The notes under the pieces are model-generated. The model saw nothing but the letters and a program-made list of their open reading frames with translations, was not told the DNA's origin and made no database searches. Of a DNA stretch of 7,169 nucleotides, positions 1 through 5,681 are shown one piece after another. A program made the translations under genes and the position numbers. Numbering within the stretch: position 1 is the stretch's first letter; each line of letters begins with the position of its first letter. Source of the stretch: DASWHX01 sp036397995 (lineage in GTDB: Bacteria > Bacteroidota > Bacteroidia > Cytophagales > Cyclobacteriaceae); the NCBI GenBank assembly GCA_036397995.1, contig DASWHX010000110.1, positions 1 through 7,169 on the forward strand, given 5' to 3'.

Positions 1-1631
1 TCAGCCTTAATTCTTTCCTCAAAATTGTTCTTCAAATCAGGATTTTCATTCAGAATTCCCGGGGCAAGTTCTTCAAAAATATAAGGGGAAAAATATTCTT
101 TTTGTTGAAGAATAGCATCAAAAAAGTTCCAGGAAAAAAAAGAATCCGGACCTTGCGGTTCCAGAACCTCCATGATATACCTGAGCCCAGGCTGGTCAGT
201 TGGCACAATATAATCCCCGCCGCGAACGGTAATATCCTCTGTAACTTCATTTAATTCCGCGGAGTTGTTGGGATAATGTCCTTCATAGGGATTGCGTGCA
301 TGTTCATAATTTGTTATCAGGTAAACGGTTGCTTCAAATGAGGAATCACTTTGCACTCTTCGCATTCGAATCTGGTTCCATTGCAGTCGCTCAACAACTT
401 TCGTCCATCCCTGGGGAATAACATAGAAACCGGGTACTTCAACCGTTCCGGATGGATTGTAAGTATCGTAAAAATCAATCTCTTTCTCATAAGGTTTACC
501 GCGGTCAAATTGCAATCTTTCGTTACCGGTTATTTTGCTTTTCACCATTGCGGATTCATAGCCTTTAAAGAATAATTTGGTCGAAACACTTCTGTTTAAC
601 TGCCAATCAAGGAAATATTGAGTAGAACTACGAAACTTCTTTTGATCCAGGAGCCTTAGCTCACGCATAGTTTTACCATTTTTTGCCACATATTGAGCCA
701 TCGCTTTGTTTAATTCGTAAGTGGCCAGAACACGATCTTTGAATGGCTTGAGACTGTGAGTTTCAATAATAAAGCTGAAGCATTGAAAAAGCGCCGCGTA
801 CCCGCTTGAATACCGCGGGCCATCTTTAAATTCCGAAAAGCCCCGGTCAGGATTTGCGTTGAAAATATTTACATAGGGAACCAAGTCATATTTTCTTTCT
901 GCCATTTCCTTATATAACCCGGGAACCAGGGTTTCATGAAGATAAACTCCCATCTCTCCTCCTAATTTGTTATGCTGAGTTGCAATTAGCGTTACTACAT
1001 GTTGAAAATCTGCCCCATCCGACACATGATTGTCAACAAATAAATCGGGTTTTATAAGATGGAATATTTCCGCAAATGAACGGGCATTTCGTGAATCCAT
1101 CTTCATGAAGTCACGGTTCAGATCAAGATTCTGCGCATTGCCCCGAAAGCCATAGGATTCGGGACCCAATTGATTAATTCGAGTCGTAGAATTACGGTTT
1201 AGCACACCGCCGATATTATAAAAGGGAATTACAGCAATTACAACATTTTGTAATTCGTTTCTGAGGGATGCATTTGTTGTAAGCTCTCGCAGGAAAAGCA
1301 TCGAAGCATCAACTCCATCCGGTTCTCCCGCATGAATAGCATTATTTACCAGCATAAAATATTTATTCCGGGCACGGAGTTTATCAAATTCAAATTCTTT
1401 CGAATGCGAAAAGACAACCAGGTGCAGTGGTTGTCCCGAATCAGTTATTCCAATTTCCCTTATATTTAAAAAATCTGATGAGCCTGCCAGCCTTTTAAAA
1501 TATTCAATTCCCTCAAGGTAAGTAGGAGTTCTTAATCCATTTGATTTTTCAAAAACAGTTTCCAGATTGTGCTGGGCTATCAGATATCCCGAAACAAACA
1601 ATAACAATAGTGAAAGGAATGAGCTCTTCAT
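1..1631 (-). CDS. M14 family zinc carboxypeptidase, secreted (3' end outside window)
   Basis: The minus strand is open from ATG 1631 to the left edge, giving 543 visible codons without a stop. The product begins with a signal peptide (about residues 1-20, MKSSFLSLLLLFVSGYLIAQ), so it should be exported. The M14 active site is complete. The zinc ligands are H100 and E103 in IHAGEPDG and H202 in VDNHVSDG. The substrate-binding Asn-Arg pair is N172-R173 in NLDLNRDF, and the catalytic Glu is E290 in FIIETHSLK. M14 enzymes use one zinc ion to remove C-terminal residues from peptides. After the catalytic domain (about 35-320) comes a roughly 200-residue C-terminal region, common in large Bacteroidota M14 proteins. 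From memory of that family, probably only the last few tens of residues are missing. The gene is divergent from the nitroreductase. Peptide scavenging is the likely role; the substrate is unknown. Confidence 0.93.
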   Translation of the reverse strand, partial: MKSSFLSLLLLFVSGYLIAQHNLETVFEKSNGLRTPTYLEGIEYFKRLAGSSDFLNIREIGITDSGQPLHLVVFSHSKEFEFDKLRARNKYFMLVNNAIHAGEPDGVDASMLFLRELTTNASLRNELQNVVIAVIPFYNIGGVLNRNSTTRINQLGPESYGFRGNAQNLDLNRDFMKMDSRNARSFAEIFHLIKPDLFVDNHVSDGADFQHVVTLIATQHNKLGGEMGVYLHETLVPGLYKEMAERKYDLVPYVNIFNANPDRGFSEFKDGPRYSSGYAALFQCFSFIIETHSLKPFKDRVLATYELNKAMAQYVAKNGKTMRELRLLDQKKFRSSTQYFLDWQLNRSVSTKLFFKGYESAMVKSKITGNERLQFDRGKPYEKEIDFYDTYNPSGTVEVPGFYVIPQGWTKVVERLQWNQIRMRRVQSDSSFEATVYLITNYEHARNPYEGHYPNNSAELNEVTEDITVRGGDYIVPTDQPGLRYIMEVLEPQGPDSFFSWNFFDAILQQKEYFSPYIFEELAPGILNENPDLKNNFEERIKA

Positions 1632-1640
1632 AACTTAAGT

Positions 1641-1648
1641 TAACTTTG
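1641..1648 (+). promoter_or_regulatory. Candidate Bacteroidota -7 promoter box for the nitroreductase gene
   Basis: TAACTTTG matches the Bacteroidota housekeeping promoter consensus TAnnTTTG exactly. It ends 29 bases before the ATG at 1678, which leaves a short leader. No convincing -33 TTTG element lies at the expected distance upstream, so support rests on the -7 box alone. On the opposite strand of the same 46-bp divergent spacer, TAAATTGG (1668 down to 1661) matches the consensus with one mismatch and could serve the carboxypeptidase gene. Confidence 0.45.
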
Positions 1649-1677
1649 TTGAACCAAATTCCAATTTAGCATAAACT

Positions 1678-2262
1678 ATGAATGAAAAGGAAATAAATAC
1701 GATCATAAGAAACAGAAGATCGGTATATCCCAAACAATATGCAGGGGGAGATGTGTCCAAAGAAACAATTATGGAAATTCTGGAGAATGCCAATTGGGCG
1801 CCAAACCATAAACGAACTCAACCCTGGCGTTTTCATGTTTTCATGGGGAAGGGTCTTCAGAGATTGGCCAATTTTCAGGCAACTCTTTATTGGGAGAATT
1901 CAACAAAAAGAGGAGATTATGATGAAGTTAAATTTGAAAAACTAAAGATAACTCCATTGAAAGCAGCATGCGTAATCGCGGTCTCTATGAAAAGAAGTGA
2001 TCCCAATCTCATTCCTGAAATTGAAGAAATTATTGCCACAGGTTGTGCCATCGAAAACATTTACCTGTCACTCTCTTTTTATGGTTTGGGCGGGTATATA
2101 AGCACAGGAGGCGGAACTTATGATCCACAAACCAAAAACTTTTTAGGTCTTGAAGTAGCGGATAAACTAATAGGGTATTTTTACATCGGCACTTATGATG
2201 GCCCGGTCGAAGAAAAAAGCCGGAAACCTGTTGCGGAAAGAATTACCTGGATTGAAGATTAG
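1678..2262 (+). CDS. Nitroreductase family protein, YdjA-like (FMN-dependent oxidoreductase)
   Basis: The 194-residue product is of normal length for the small YdjA-type branch of the nitroreductase superfamily. These are homodimeric cytosolic flavoproteins that use NAD(P)H to reduce nitro compounds or quinones; the physiological substrates are mostly unknown. FMN-contacting segments are visible: RNRRSVYPKQ near the N-terminus (11-20), NWAPNHKRTQPWRF (39-52, the counterpart of APDHKxxQPW in E. coli YdjA), the glycine-rich GLGGYISTGG (136-145), and DKLIGYFYIGT near the C-terminus (162-172). No signal peptide is seen. The ATG at 1678 is the natural start, because an in-frame TAA lies two codons upstream at 1672-1674. 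The gene ends in TAG, overlapping by four bases the stop of the convergent methyltransferase gene. Nothing nearby indicates a specific substrate. Confidence 0.93.
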   Translation: MNEKEINTIIRNRRSVYPKQYAGGDVSKETIMEILENANWAPNHKRTQPWRFHVFMGKGLQRLANFQATLYWENSTKRGDYDEVKFEKLKITPLKAACVIAVSMKRSDPNLIPEIEEIIATGCAIENIYLSLSFYGLGGYISTGGGTYDPQTKNFLGLEVADKLIGYFYIGTYDGPVEEKSRKPVAERITWIED

Positions 2263-2960
2263 AAAACCAATTTCCACCGGAATGCCCATTGCCAGGAGAG
2301 GTTATACGTATCAATTTCAGCTTTCTGTAATATGGATTGTAATTCTGTTTTTTTGAAACCCCGCAGTACCGACAATGGTGCATCAAATTTCACCATTGCA
2401 GACTTGGAAAAAACCGAAGTCAGAAACCTGATTGAATAAAATGCTAACGGGTTTCGTTCCAGGTCGTTGATCACGACCCCAAGAGTTGCCTGGTTTTTCA
2501 AATTTTTAAACAATTCTGAAAGTTGCTTGTTGGAAAAATGATGAGCAACCAGCGTACACAAGATTATATCGAATTGCATCAATCGAAATTCCTCCGAAAA
2601 AATATCCAGGCACAGAAATTCAATTTGAGGTCTATCCGCGTTACCTGATTTTGCATAGTTAATAATATTTGGGTTAGCATCAATGCCTGTCAACCTTGCA
2701 CGAACTCCCAACCTGGCGCATAATTCACTTATTTCTTTTAACATTCCACCGCCGCCGCACCCCAGATCGGCAACCCGGATTTCATTCGGTGATTTGTTTT
2801 TCAGCAACAGAGACTTAACCTCATGGAGGGTTATCGTATTTCCACCCAGCCATTTATTGATGAATTCTATTTCATGCAGCGTCCTGTGGACAACCTCGCC
2901 GGAACAATCCAGATCGTCCATTATTTCAATTTCAGAAGATCTATTACTGAATTTGTTCAC
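2259..2960 (-). CDS. Class I SAM-dependent methyltransferase
   Basis: The 233-residue protein has a Rossmann-type methyltransferase core. Motif I is VADLGCGGGGML (63-74), the glycine-rich SAM loop. Motif II is GIDANP, with D94 as the likely ribose-binding acid. LDIF around D119 fits motif III, and FDIILCTLVAHHF (130-142) fits the post-III strand. The N-terminal segment (RSSEIEIMDDLD...INKWLGGN) resembles methyltransferases that, from memory, often sit beside type III polyketide synthase and FAD-dependent oxidoreductase genes in Bacteroidota. No such partner lies within this window, so the substrate is left open. There is no signal peptide, so the protein should be cytosolic. The start is GTG at 2960: an in-frame TGA lies six codons upstream, and the next ATG (residue 14) would remove a conserved-looking segment. 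A perfect palindrome directly precedes the GTG. The gene ends in TAA, convergent with the nitroreductase gene. Confidence 0.9.
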   Translation of the reverse strand: MNKFSNRSSEIEIMDDLDCSGEVVHRTLHEIEFINKWLGGNTITLHEVKSLLLKNKSPNEIRVADLGCGGGGMLKEISELCARLGVRARLTGIDANPNIINYAKSGNADRPQIEFLCLDIFSEEFRLMQFDIILCTLVAHHFSNKQLSELFKNLKNQATLGVVINDLERNPLAFYSIRFLTSVFSKSAMVKFDAPLSVLRGFKKTELQSILQKAEIDTYNLSWQWAFRWKLVF

Positions 2961-2978
2961 TGAATCAATTTTGATTCA
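2961..2978. repeat. Perfect 8-2-8 inverted repeat touching the methyltransferase start codon
   Basis: TGAATCAA and TTGATTCA are separated by TT. The repeat ends at the base next to the GTG start (2960), so on the minus-strand transcript it would lie in the leader directly against the start codon. It could be a repressor operator or a small hairpin limiting ribosome access. No regulator is identified, and the AT-rich composition makes chance occurrence possible. Confidence 0.5.
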
Positions 2979-3028
2979 TGAAAATACTTTAAAAATCACA
3001 AACCCTGAATTGTGGACTCCTAAGTCAC

Positions 3029-3048
3029 CCCTGAATTTCATTTCAGGG
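3029..3048 (+). terminator. Hairpin followed by a T-rich tract, possible terminator
   Basis: The arms CCCTGAA and TTCAGGG (7 bp) enclose the loop TTTCAT. TTCTGATTTTTC follows on the plus strand, a loose U-tract of five. No plus-strand gene ends just upstream, so a terminator would act on antisense read-through or on an unannotated small RNA. The left arm also has a competitor: AACCCTGAA at 3001-3009 can pair with TTCAGGGTT at 3042-3050 over nine bases, giving two mutually exclusive folds. Confidence 0.3.
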
Positions 3049-3049
3049 T

Positions 3050-3117
3050 TCTGATTTTTCCCTTTAGATCGAATTTTCGTGTCCGTAACTTATAGTCTTT
3101 TCCAGTGAAAAATCAGA
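3050..3117. repeat. 11-bp perfect inverted repeat with 46-bp spacer
   Basis: TCTGATTTTTC (3050-3060) is the exact reverse complement of GAAAAATCAGA (3107-3117). It starts two bases after the 3029-3048 hairpin, so the two could form adjacent stems in one RNA. The spacer contains a small CGAA-TT-TTCG palindrome (3070-3079). The arms are AT-rich, and no target-site duplication or transposase was seen. Confidence 0.45.
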
Positions 3118-3135
3118 GATATGTACAGCTATTAG

Positions 3136-3168
3136 CAAATTACATATAAATTATCAAATAGTAATTTG
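3136..3168. repeat. 8-bp inverted repeat with 17-nt loop
   Basis: CAAATTAC (3136-3143) and GTAATTTG (3161-3168) are exact reverse complements. The stem is weak and AT-rich, and it forms one of a run of inverted repeats before the peptidase gene. The right arm, with the preceding A, contains TAATTTG, one base short of the Bacteroidota -7 box, so it is not called as a promoter. Confidence 0.35.
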
Positions 3169-3249
3169 TATTTTAAAAATAAGCTTCCTACCTTCAAAAC
3201 CAATAAAATCTAACCCGTAAGATTTAGCTAAACCTGAGCCGGGCAAGGA

Positions 3250-3275
3250 ATGCTACGGGGTCCTCCCCATAGCAT
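3250..3275 (+). repeat. Strong 11-bp stem-loop upstream of the C10 peptidase locus
   Basis: The left arm ATGCTA-C-GGGG (3250-3260) pairs with the right arm CCCC-A-TAGCAT (3265-3275) around the loop TCCT, with a single C/A mismatch. GCAA (3243-3246) and TTGC (3280-3283) could add an outer helix. It lies 61 bases before the ATG at 3337 in a locally GC-rich patch unlike its surroundings. The T-run ATTTTTAT starts 14 bases after the stem, too far for a classic terminator. The flanking GTCGTTGCGAGTGAT is reminiscent of REP-like intergenic repeats containing ATTGCGAG, so a dispersed repeat or a leader-RNA structure is possible. Confidence 0.6.
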
Positions 3276-3336
3276 GTCGTTGCGAGTGATTTTTATAATT
3301 AGACCATTAAAAAGTTTTAACTAAATCCCAAAGACT

Positions 3337-3435
3337 ATGAACAAATCAAATCAGATTAAATGGTTATTCGTGTTCCTGATAGGAATACTATTATTTTCAT
3401 GTGATAATGAAGAAGCACTAAAAATTGATTATTAG
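3337..3435 (+). pseudogene. Lipoprotein signal peptide of the C10 peptidase, cut off by an in-frame TAG
   Basis: From ATG 3337 the frame encodes 32 residues and then TAG (3433-3435). The peptide is a textbook lipoprotein signal: a basic start (MNKSNQIKW), a hydrophobic core (LFVFLIGILLF) and the lipobox LFSC with C22, followed by the acidic DNEEA. The stop lies in the same frame as the C10 peptidase (TTG 3445 to TGA 4536), with no other interruption. This is therefore the natural N-terminus of that protein, and the ancestral gene would be 3337-4536 (399 residues with one amber position, residue 33). An independent 32-residue leader peptide is less likely, because the signal peptide is exactly what the downstream frame lacks. 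Confidence 0.85.
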
Positions 3436-3444
3436 GACGAAAAA

Positions 3445-4536
3445 TTGATAACCATAGAGTCTGCCGAACGCATTGCTGGACATTTACTATTTGGCAATTT
3501 TGACGGCAAATCACCAAAAGAGGATCTAAAGTCAGTTAGGAAGTCAAAGAAAGAGGTTGAATCCATTCTTGAGGTTCCCGATGAAAATAATATTGCTGCA
3601 TACTACATAATCAACTACAAGGAAGGAGGTTTCGTAATTTTGGCTGGAGACAAGAGATTGGAGCCAGTTTTAGCTTTTTCAGAAACCAATCGGTTTGATT
3701 TAGATACTGAATATTTTCCTTCAGGTCTGGTTGGCTGGTTGTATTCTTTAAAAGAGAACATTGAAGCTATAAGAATCAAAAATGATAAGATAGAACCTGA
3801 AGCGGAAATTTTATGGAATACTTTACTAAGTGCAGAAACTGACGTAGTAACCTACTTAATAAAGCCTGAAGAAGATACTGATTGCACACCATACACAATC
3901 CAAAAAGGGCCGTTTCTTCAAACAACTTGGGGCCAGGGATGTGGCTATAACTCACAAACTCCATCAATGTCATGTGGCGAATGTGGTCATGCTTGGACGG
4001 GTTGCGTAGCAACAGCAATGGCACAAGTGATGAGATATCACCAATACCCAGCAAGTTACTCATGGTCAAACATGCCCAATTCTAGTGGTACAGCTACAAC
4101 AGCAGGACTAATGAGTGATATAGGAAATGCTGTAAATATGAGTTATAGTTGTGATGGATCCGGTGCTGATACGAAAAGTAAAATCGTATCTGCATTTAAA
4201 AACACCTTTGGATACAGTACAGCATCTTATGCTGACTATAATTATCAGACCGTAGAAAATGAATTGAGGTATAACCGACCAGTTATATTACGAGGTGGTA
4301 GAAACACTGGCTGGTGGATTTTTGGCCAATACTCTGATGGCCACGCTTGGGTCTGTGATGGATACTTAAGTTATATTGACCCTTGCTGGGGTTCTATTTT
4401 AAAATTTCACATGAATTGGGGATGGGGAGATAATGCAACTAATAATTATAACGGATGGTACAGTTTTAACAATTTTAACCCTAGCAATTATACGTTTAAT
4501 TACAAGACTGGAATGGTTTATAACATCAAACCTTGA
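3445..4536 (+). CDS. Peptidase C10 (streptopain-like) cysteine peptidase, separated from its signal peptide by an amber codon
   Basis: The frame encodes a Spi-type propeptide (about residues 1-130 counted from TTG 3445, starting ITIESAERIAGHLL) followed by a C10 catalytic domain (about 150-363). Positions visible are WGQGCGYN (162-169), catalytic C187 in HAWTGCVATAMAQVMRYH, catalytic H300 in DGHAWVCDGY, and the conserved HMNWGWG (322-328). This matches streptopain (SpeB) closely. C10 enzymes are secreted papain-like endopeptidases held inactive by the propeptide. Three further cysteines (C166, C177, C180) precede the catalytic one, as is common in Bacteroidota members. The TTG start only marks the first possible start after the in-frame TAG; a protein begun there would have no signal peptide and be stranded in the cytosol. 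The catalytic part shows no decay. The gene probably forms an operon with the lipoprotein gene 11 bp downstream. Confidence 0.9.
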   Translation: MITIESAERIAGHLLFGNFDGKSPKEDLKSVRKSKKEVESILEVPDENNIAAYYIINYKEGGFVILAGDKRLEPVLAFSETNRFDLDTEYFPSGLVGWLYSLKENIEAIRIKNDKIEPEAEILWNTLLSAETDVVTYLIKPEEDTDCTPYTIQKGPFLQTTWGQGCGYNSQTPSMSCGECGHAWTGCVATAMAQVMRYHQYPASYSWSNMPNSSGTATTAGLMSDIGNAVNMSYSCDGSGADTKSKIVSAFKNTFGYSTASYADYNYQTVENELRYNRPVILRGGRNTGWWIFGQYSDGHAWVCDGYLSYIDPCWGSILKFHMNWGWGDNATNNYNGWYSFNNFNPSNYTFNYKTGMVYNIKP

Positions 4537-4547
4537 ATTTTAAGACT

Positions 4548-5012
4548 ATGAGACATTTAATTATTTCAATGGCGATGGTATTGTTTTCTTCATGTATTTC
4601 AGAGGATGACCAGTTTATTGTGGATGTAGGAATTGGGATTTCAGTGAAAGGTTCGATCGGAGAAGATTTATTAGATCCAGAGAATCCGAGCTCCTATAAA
4701 GAGAGTGATATTAAGCTTCATTATCTGAAAAATGGACAAAAACAAGAGGTTTTTTTCCCAAATTTGGATAATCCAAAAGGCTTTGGTATTACACAAAATC
4801 AAGAAGGGTATAGGATAGGAATTCTACCGAATATAGATAAAACTGAAGAATTTCCATTAACTCTTATAGAATGGAATAGTACGGATACAGATACAATAAA
4901 ATGCAGCATAGAAAGGAAAAGCAATTCTGAAATATGTACAAAAGTTTGGTTGAATGAAAACTTAGTTTGGGAAGGATATGAAACGGAAAGGTTTTTTGAA
5001 ATCATAAAATAA
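4548..5012 (+). CDS. Small lipoprotein of unknown function downstream of the C10 peptidase
   Basis: ATG 4548 gives 154 residues. The signal peptide MRHLIISMAMVLFSSC has a lipobox cysteine at C16, followed by ISEDD, an acidic stretch that may direct surface display. The mature part (about 138 residues) is predicted, from its alternating hydrophobic pattern, to be mostly beta strand. Distinct segments are GEDLLDPENPSSYKESDIKL, TDTIKCSIE and VWLNENLVWEG near the end. Similar proteins occur as hypothetical lipoproteins in Bacteroidota, but I know no function. The start was chosen over an upstream in-frame TTG (4533) because ATG places the signal peptide correctly and has the same AAGACT before it as the peptidase leader ATG. 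The 11-bp gap to the peptidase stop suggests cotranscription. C10 loci of Bacteroides and Streptococcus often carry small inhibitor genes, so an inhibitor role is possible but is inference only. Confidence 0.8.
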   Translation: MRHLIISMAMVLFSSCISEDDQFIVDVGIGISVKGSIGEDLLDPENPSSYKESDIKLHYLKNGQKQEVFFPNLDNPKGFGITQNQEGYRIGILPNIDKTEEFPLTLIEWNSTDTDTIKCSIERKSNSEICTKVWLNENLVWEGYETERFFEIIK

Positions 5013-5219
5013 AGGCCACAAGCAACACCTGGACATCAATTTATATGGAGGATGGGATCTGCAGCCTCTTTCAGTTTGATACATTGCAAAAAATTAAATA
5101 CTGGATTGGAGAACTGACCGTATGGTAAGAAATCTTGATTATCGAGATTTTCAAATTTGGGATTCGAGTTCATGAAAGGGACTTGGTAATGTGCAGTTTG
5201 TAAATTCAATCATGACAAA
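5013..5219. other. Gene-free spacer between convergent lipoprotein genes
   Basis: No supported gene lies in these 207 bases. The stretch 5056-5079 shares most of its bases with 6165-6190 inside the large gene at the right (see findings). A stem-loop lies at 5130-5150. The plus frame through 5015-5123 is open but short, has no homology I recognise and ends in TAA. Confidence 0.5.
5130..5150. terminator. Stem-loop between convergent genes, possible weak terminator
   Basis: AAATCTTGA (5130-5138) pairs with TCGAGATTT (5142-5150), nine pairs including one G-U wobble, around the three-base loop TTA. It lies 117 bases after the stop of the plus-strand lipoprotein and 69 bases beyond the stop of the minus-strand one. 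Neither side has a proper U-tract (TTTTC on the plus side), so function is uncertain. Confidence 0.3.
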
Positions 5220-5681
5220 TCAGCCAGCAGTTTCGTCAACTTTTTGATAGTAATCGTCAGAGGCATCCGTAAGGCTATTACGTACGGCGAAATAATCATC
5301 ACAAAAACGAAGAGGACCGTAGGTGTAACCATGGAATGGGTGGGTGTTCAATATCCAGGCAGAACCGCCCGCTTCTGGTTTAATGGTCCACGTGGTAACT
5401 TCAACCACCTCATTATTATAGATCACTAACTCCCCATTTGATTTTATTTGAATTGATAAACCAAGGTGAGAAGTAGTTGTGCCTACATAACCATTAAGAG
5501 TAAGCTGATCCTCATAAACCCATTTCCAGGTGCCAATCAATCTATTGACCGTTTCAACAGAATCGAGATCTAATGAAAAATGACAGTCATCAATGTTAGC
5601 TATGTATGGGGTGAAACGGTCATCTTCACAGCCTATAAACATGGCAGAGATCAATGCAAGAAATCCAAATATTGCTTTCAC
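5220..5681 (-). CDS. Predicted lipoprotein with lipocalin-like GTW motif
   Basis: The 153-residue product starts with a lipoprotein signal peptide (MKAIFGFLALISAMFIGC, lipobox cysteine C18) followed directly by EDD, an acidic run compatible with surface export. After a linker, LIGTWKWVYE (48-57) carries the G-x-W start typical of lipocalin-like barrels. Strand-like segments follow (LGLSIQIKSNGELVIYNN, then VVEVTTWTI), with a C-terminal part around RFCDDYFAVRN. Many Bacteroidota lipoproteins share this outline; ligand and role are unknown. GTG 5681 is the only sensible start, because an in-frame TAA (5684-5682) immediately precedes it and the first in-frame ATG (residue 14) would destroy the signal peptide. 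That TAA ends the T9SS sorting-domain fragment described next, so the two were probably once translationally coupled. The gene is convergent with the small lipoprotein on the plus strand. Confidence 0.78.
   Translation of the reverse strand: MKAIFGFLALISAMFIGCEDDRFTPYIANIDDCHFSLDLDSVETVNRLIGTWKWVYEDQLTLNGYVGTTTSHLGLSIQIKSNGELVIYNNEVVEVTTWTIKPEAGGSAWILNTHPFHGYTYGPLRFCDDYFAVRNSLTDASDDYYQKVDETAG

Larger units (their letters stand above)
2961..3336. other. Gene-free, repeat-rich intergenic stretch (376 bp)
   Basis: No open frame with coding character was seen on either strand between the methyltransferase GTG and the ATG of the peptidase leader. The stretch holds at least six inverted repeats: 2961-2978, 3029-3048, 3050-3117, 3136-3168, 3206-3225 (AAATCT/AGATTT) and 3250-3275. 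It also contains a 10-bp palindrome TTTAGCTAAA (3223-3232). The left two thirds are AT-rich, but 3233-3285 is locally GC-rich. It must contain the divergent promoters of the methyltransferase and of the peptidase locus, yet no exact TAnnTTTG box was found. A structured leader RNA, a small RNA or a decayed non-coding mobile repeat are all possible. Confidence 0.6.

Noticed and set aside
2683..3054. Plus-strand open frame of 123 codons opposite the methyltransferase
   Set aside because: It overlaps the clearly conserved methyltransferase frame on the other strand, and its translation shows no domain or signal.
3029..3117. Insertion sequence or miniature transposable element bounded by inverted repeats
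   Set aside because: The inverted repeats do not share ends, no target-site duplication was found, and there is no transposase; kept only as a structured non-coding stretch.
3294..3299. TATAAT hexamer upstream of the peptidase leader
   Set aside because: No -35-like element lies at a suitable distance, and Bacteroidota primary promoters use TAnnTTTG rather than TATAAT; in AT-rich DNA the match is expected by chance.
2961..3336. tRNA, riboswitch or CRISPR array in the long intergenic stretch
   Set aside because: No cloverleaf, no known riboswitch core that I can recognise, and no regularly spaced direct repeats were seen.
3433..3435. Pyrrolysine insertion or genome-wide TAG reassignment
   Set aside because: Another gene in the window uses TAG as a normal stop, pyrrolysine is not expected in this phylum, and the position lies in a linker where a special residue has no evident purpose.
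4533..4550. TTG start at 4533 for the small lipoprotein, overlapping the peptidase stop
   Set aside because: The ATG at 4548 gives a compact lipoprotein signal and shares its upstream context AAGACT with the peptidase leader start; the extra residues from TTG add nothing recognisable.
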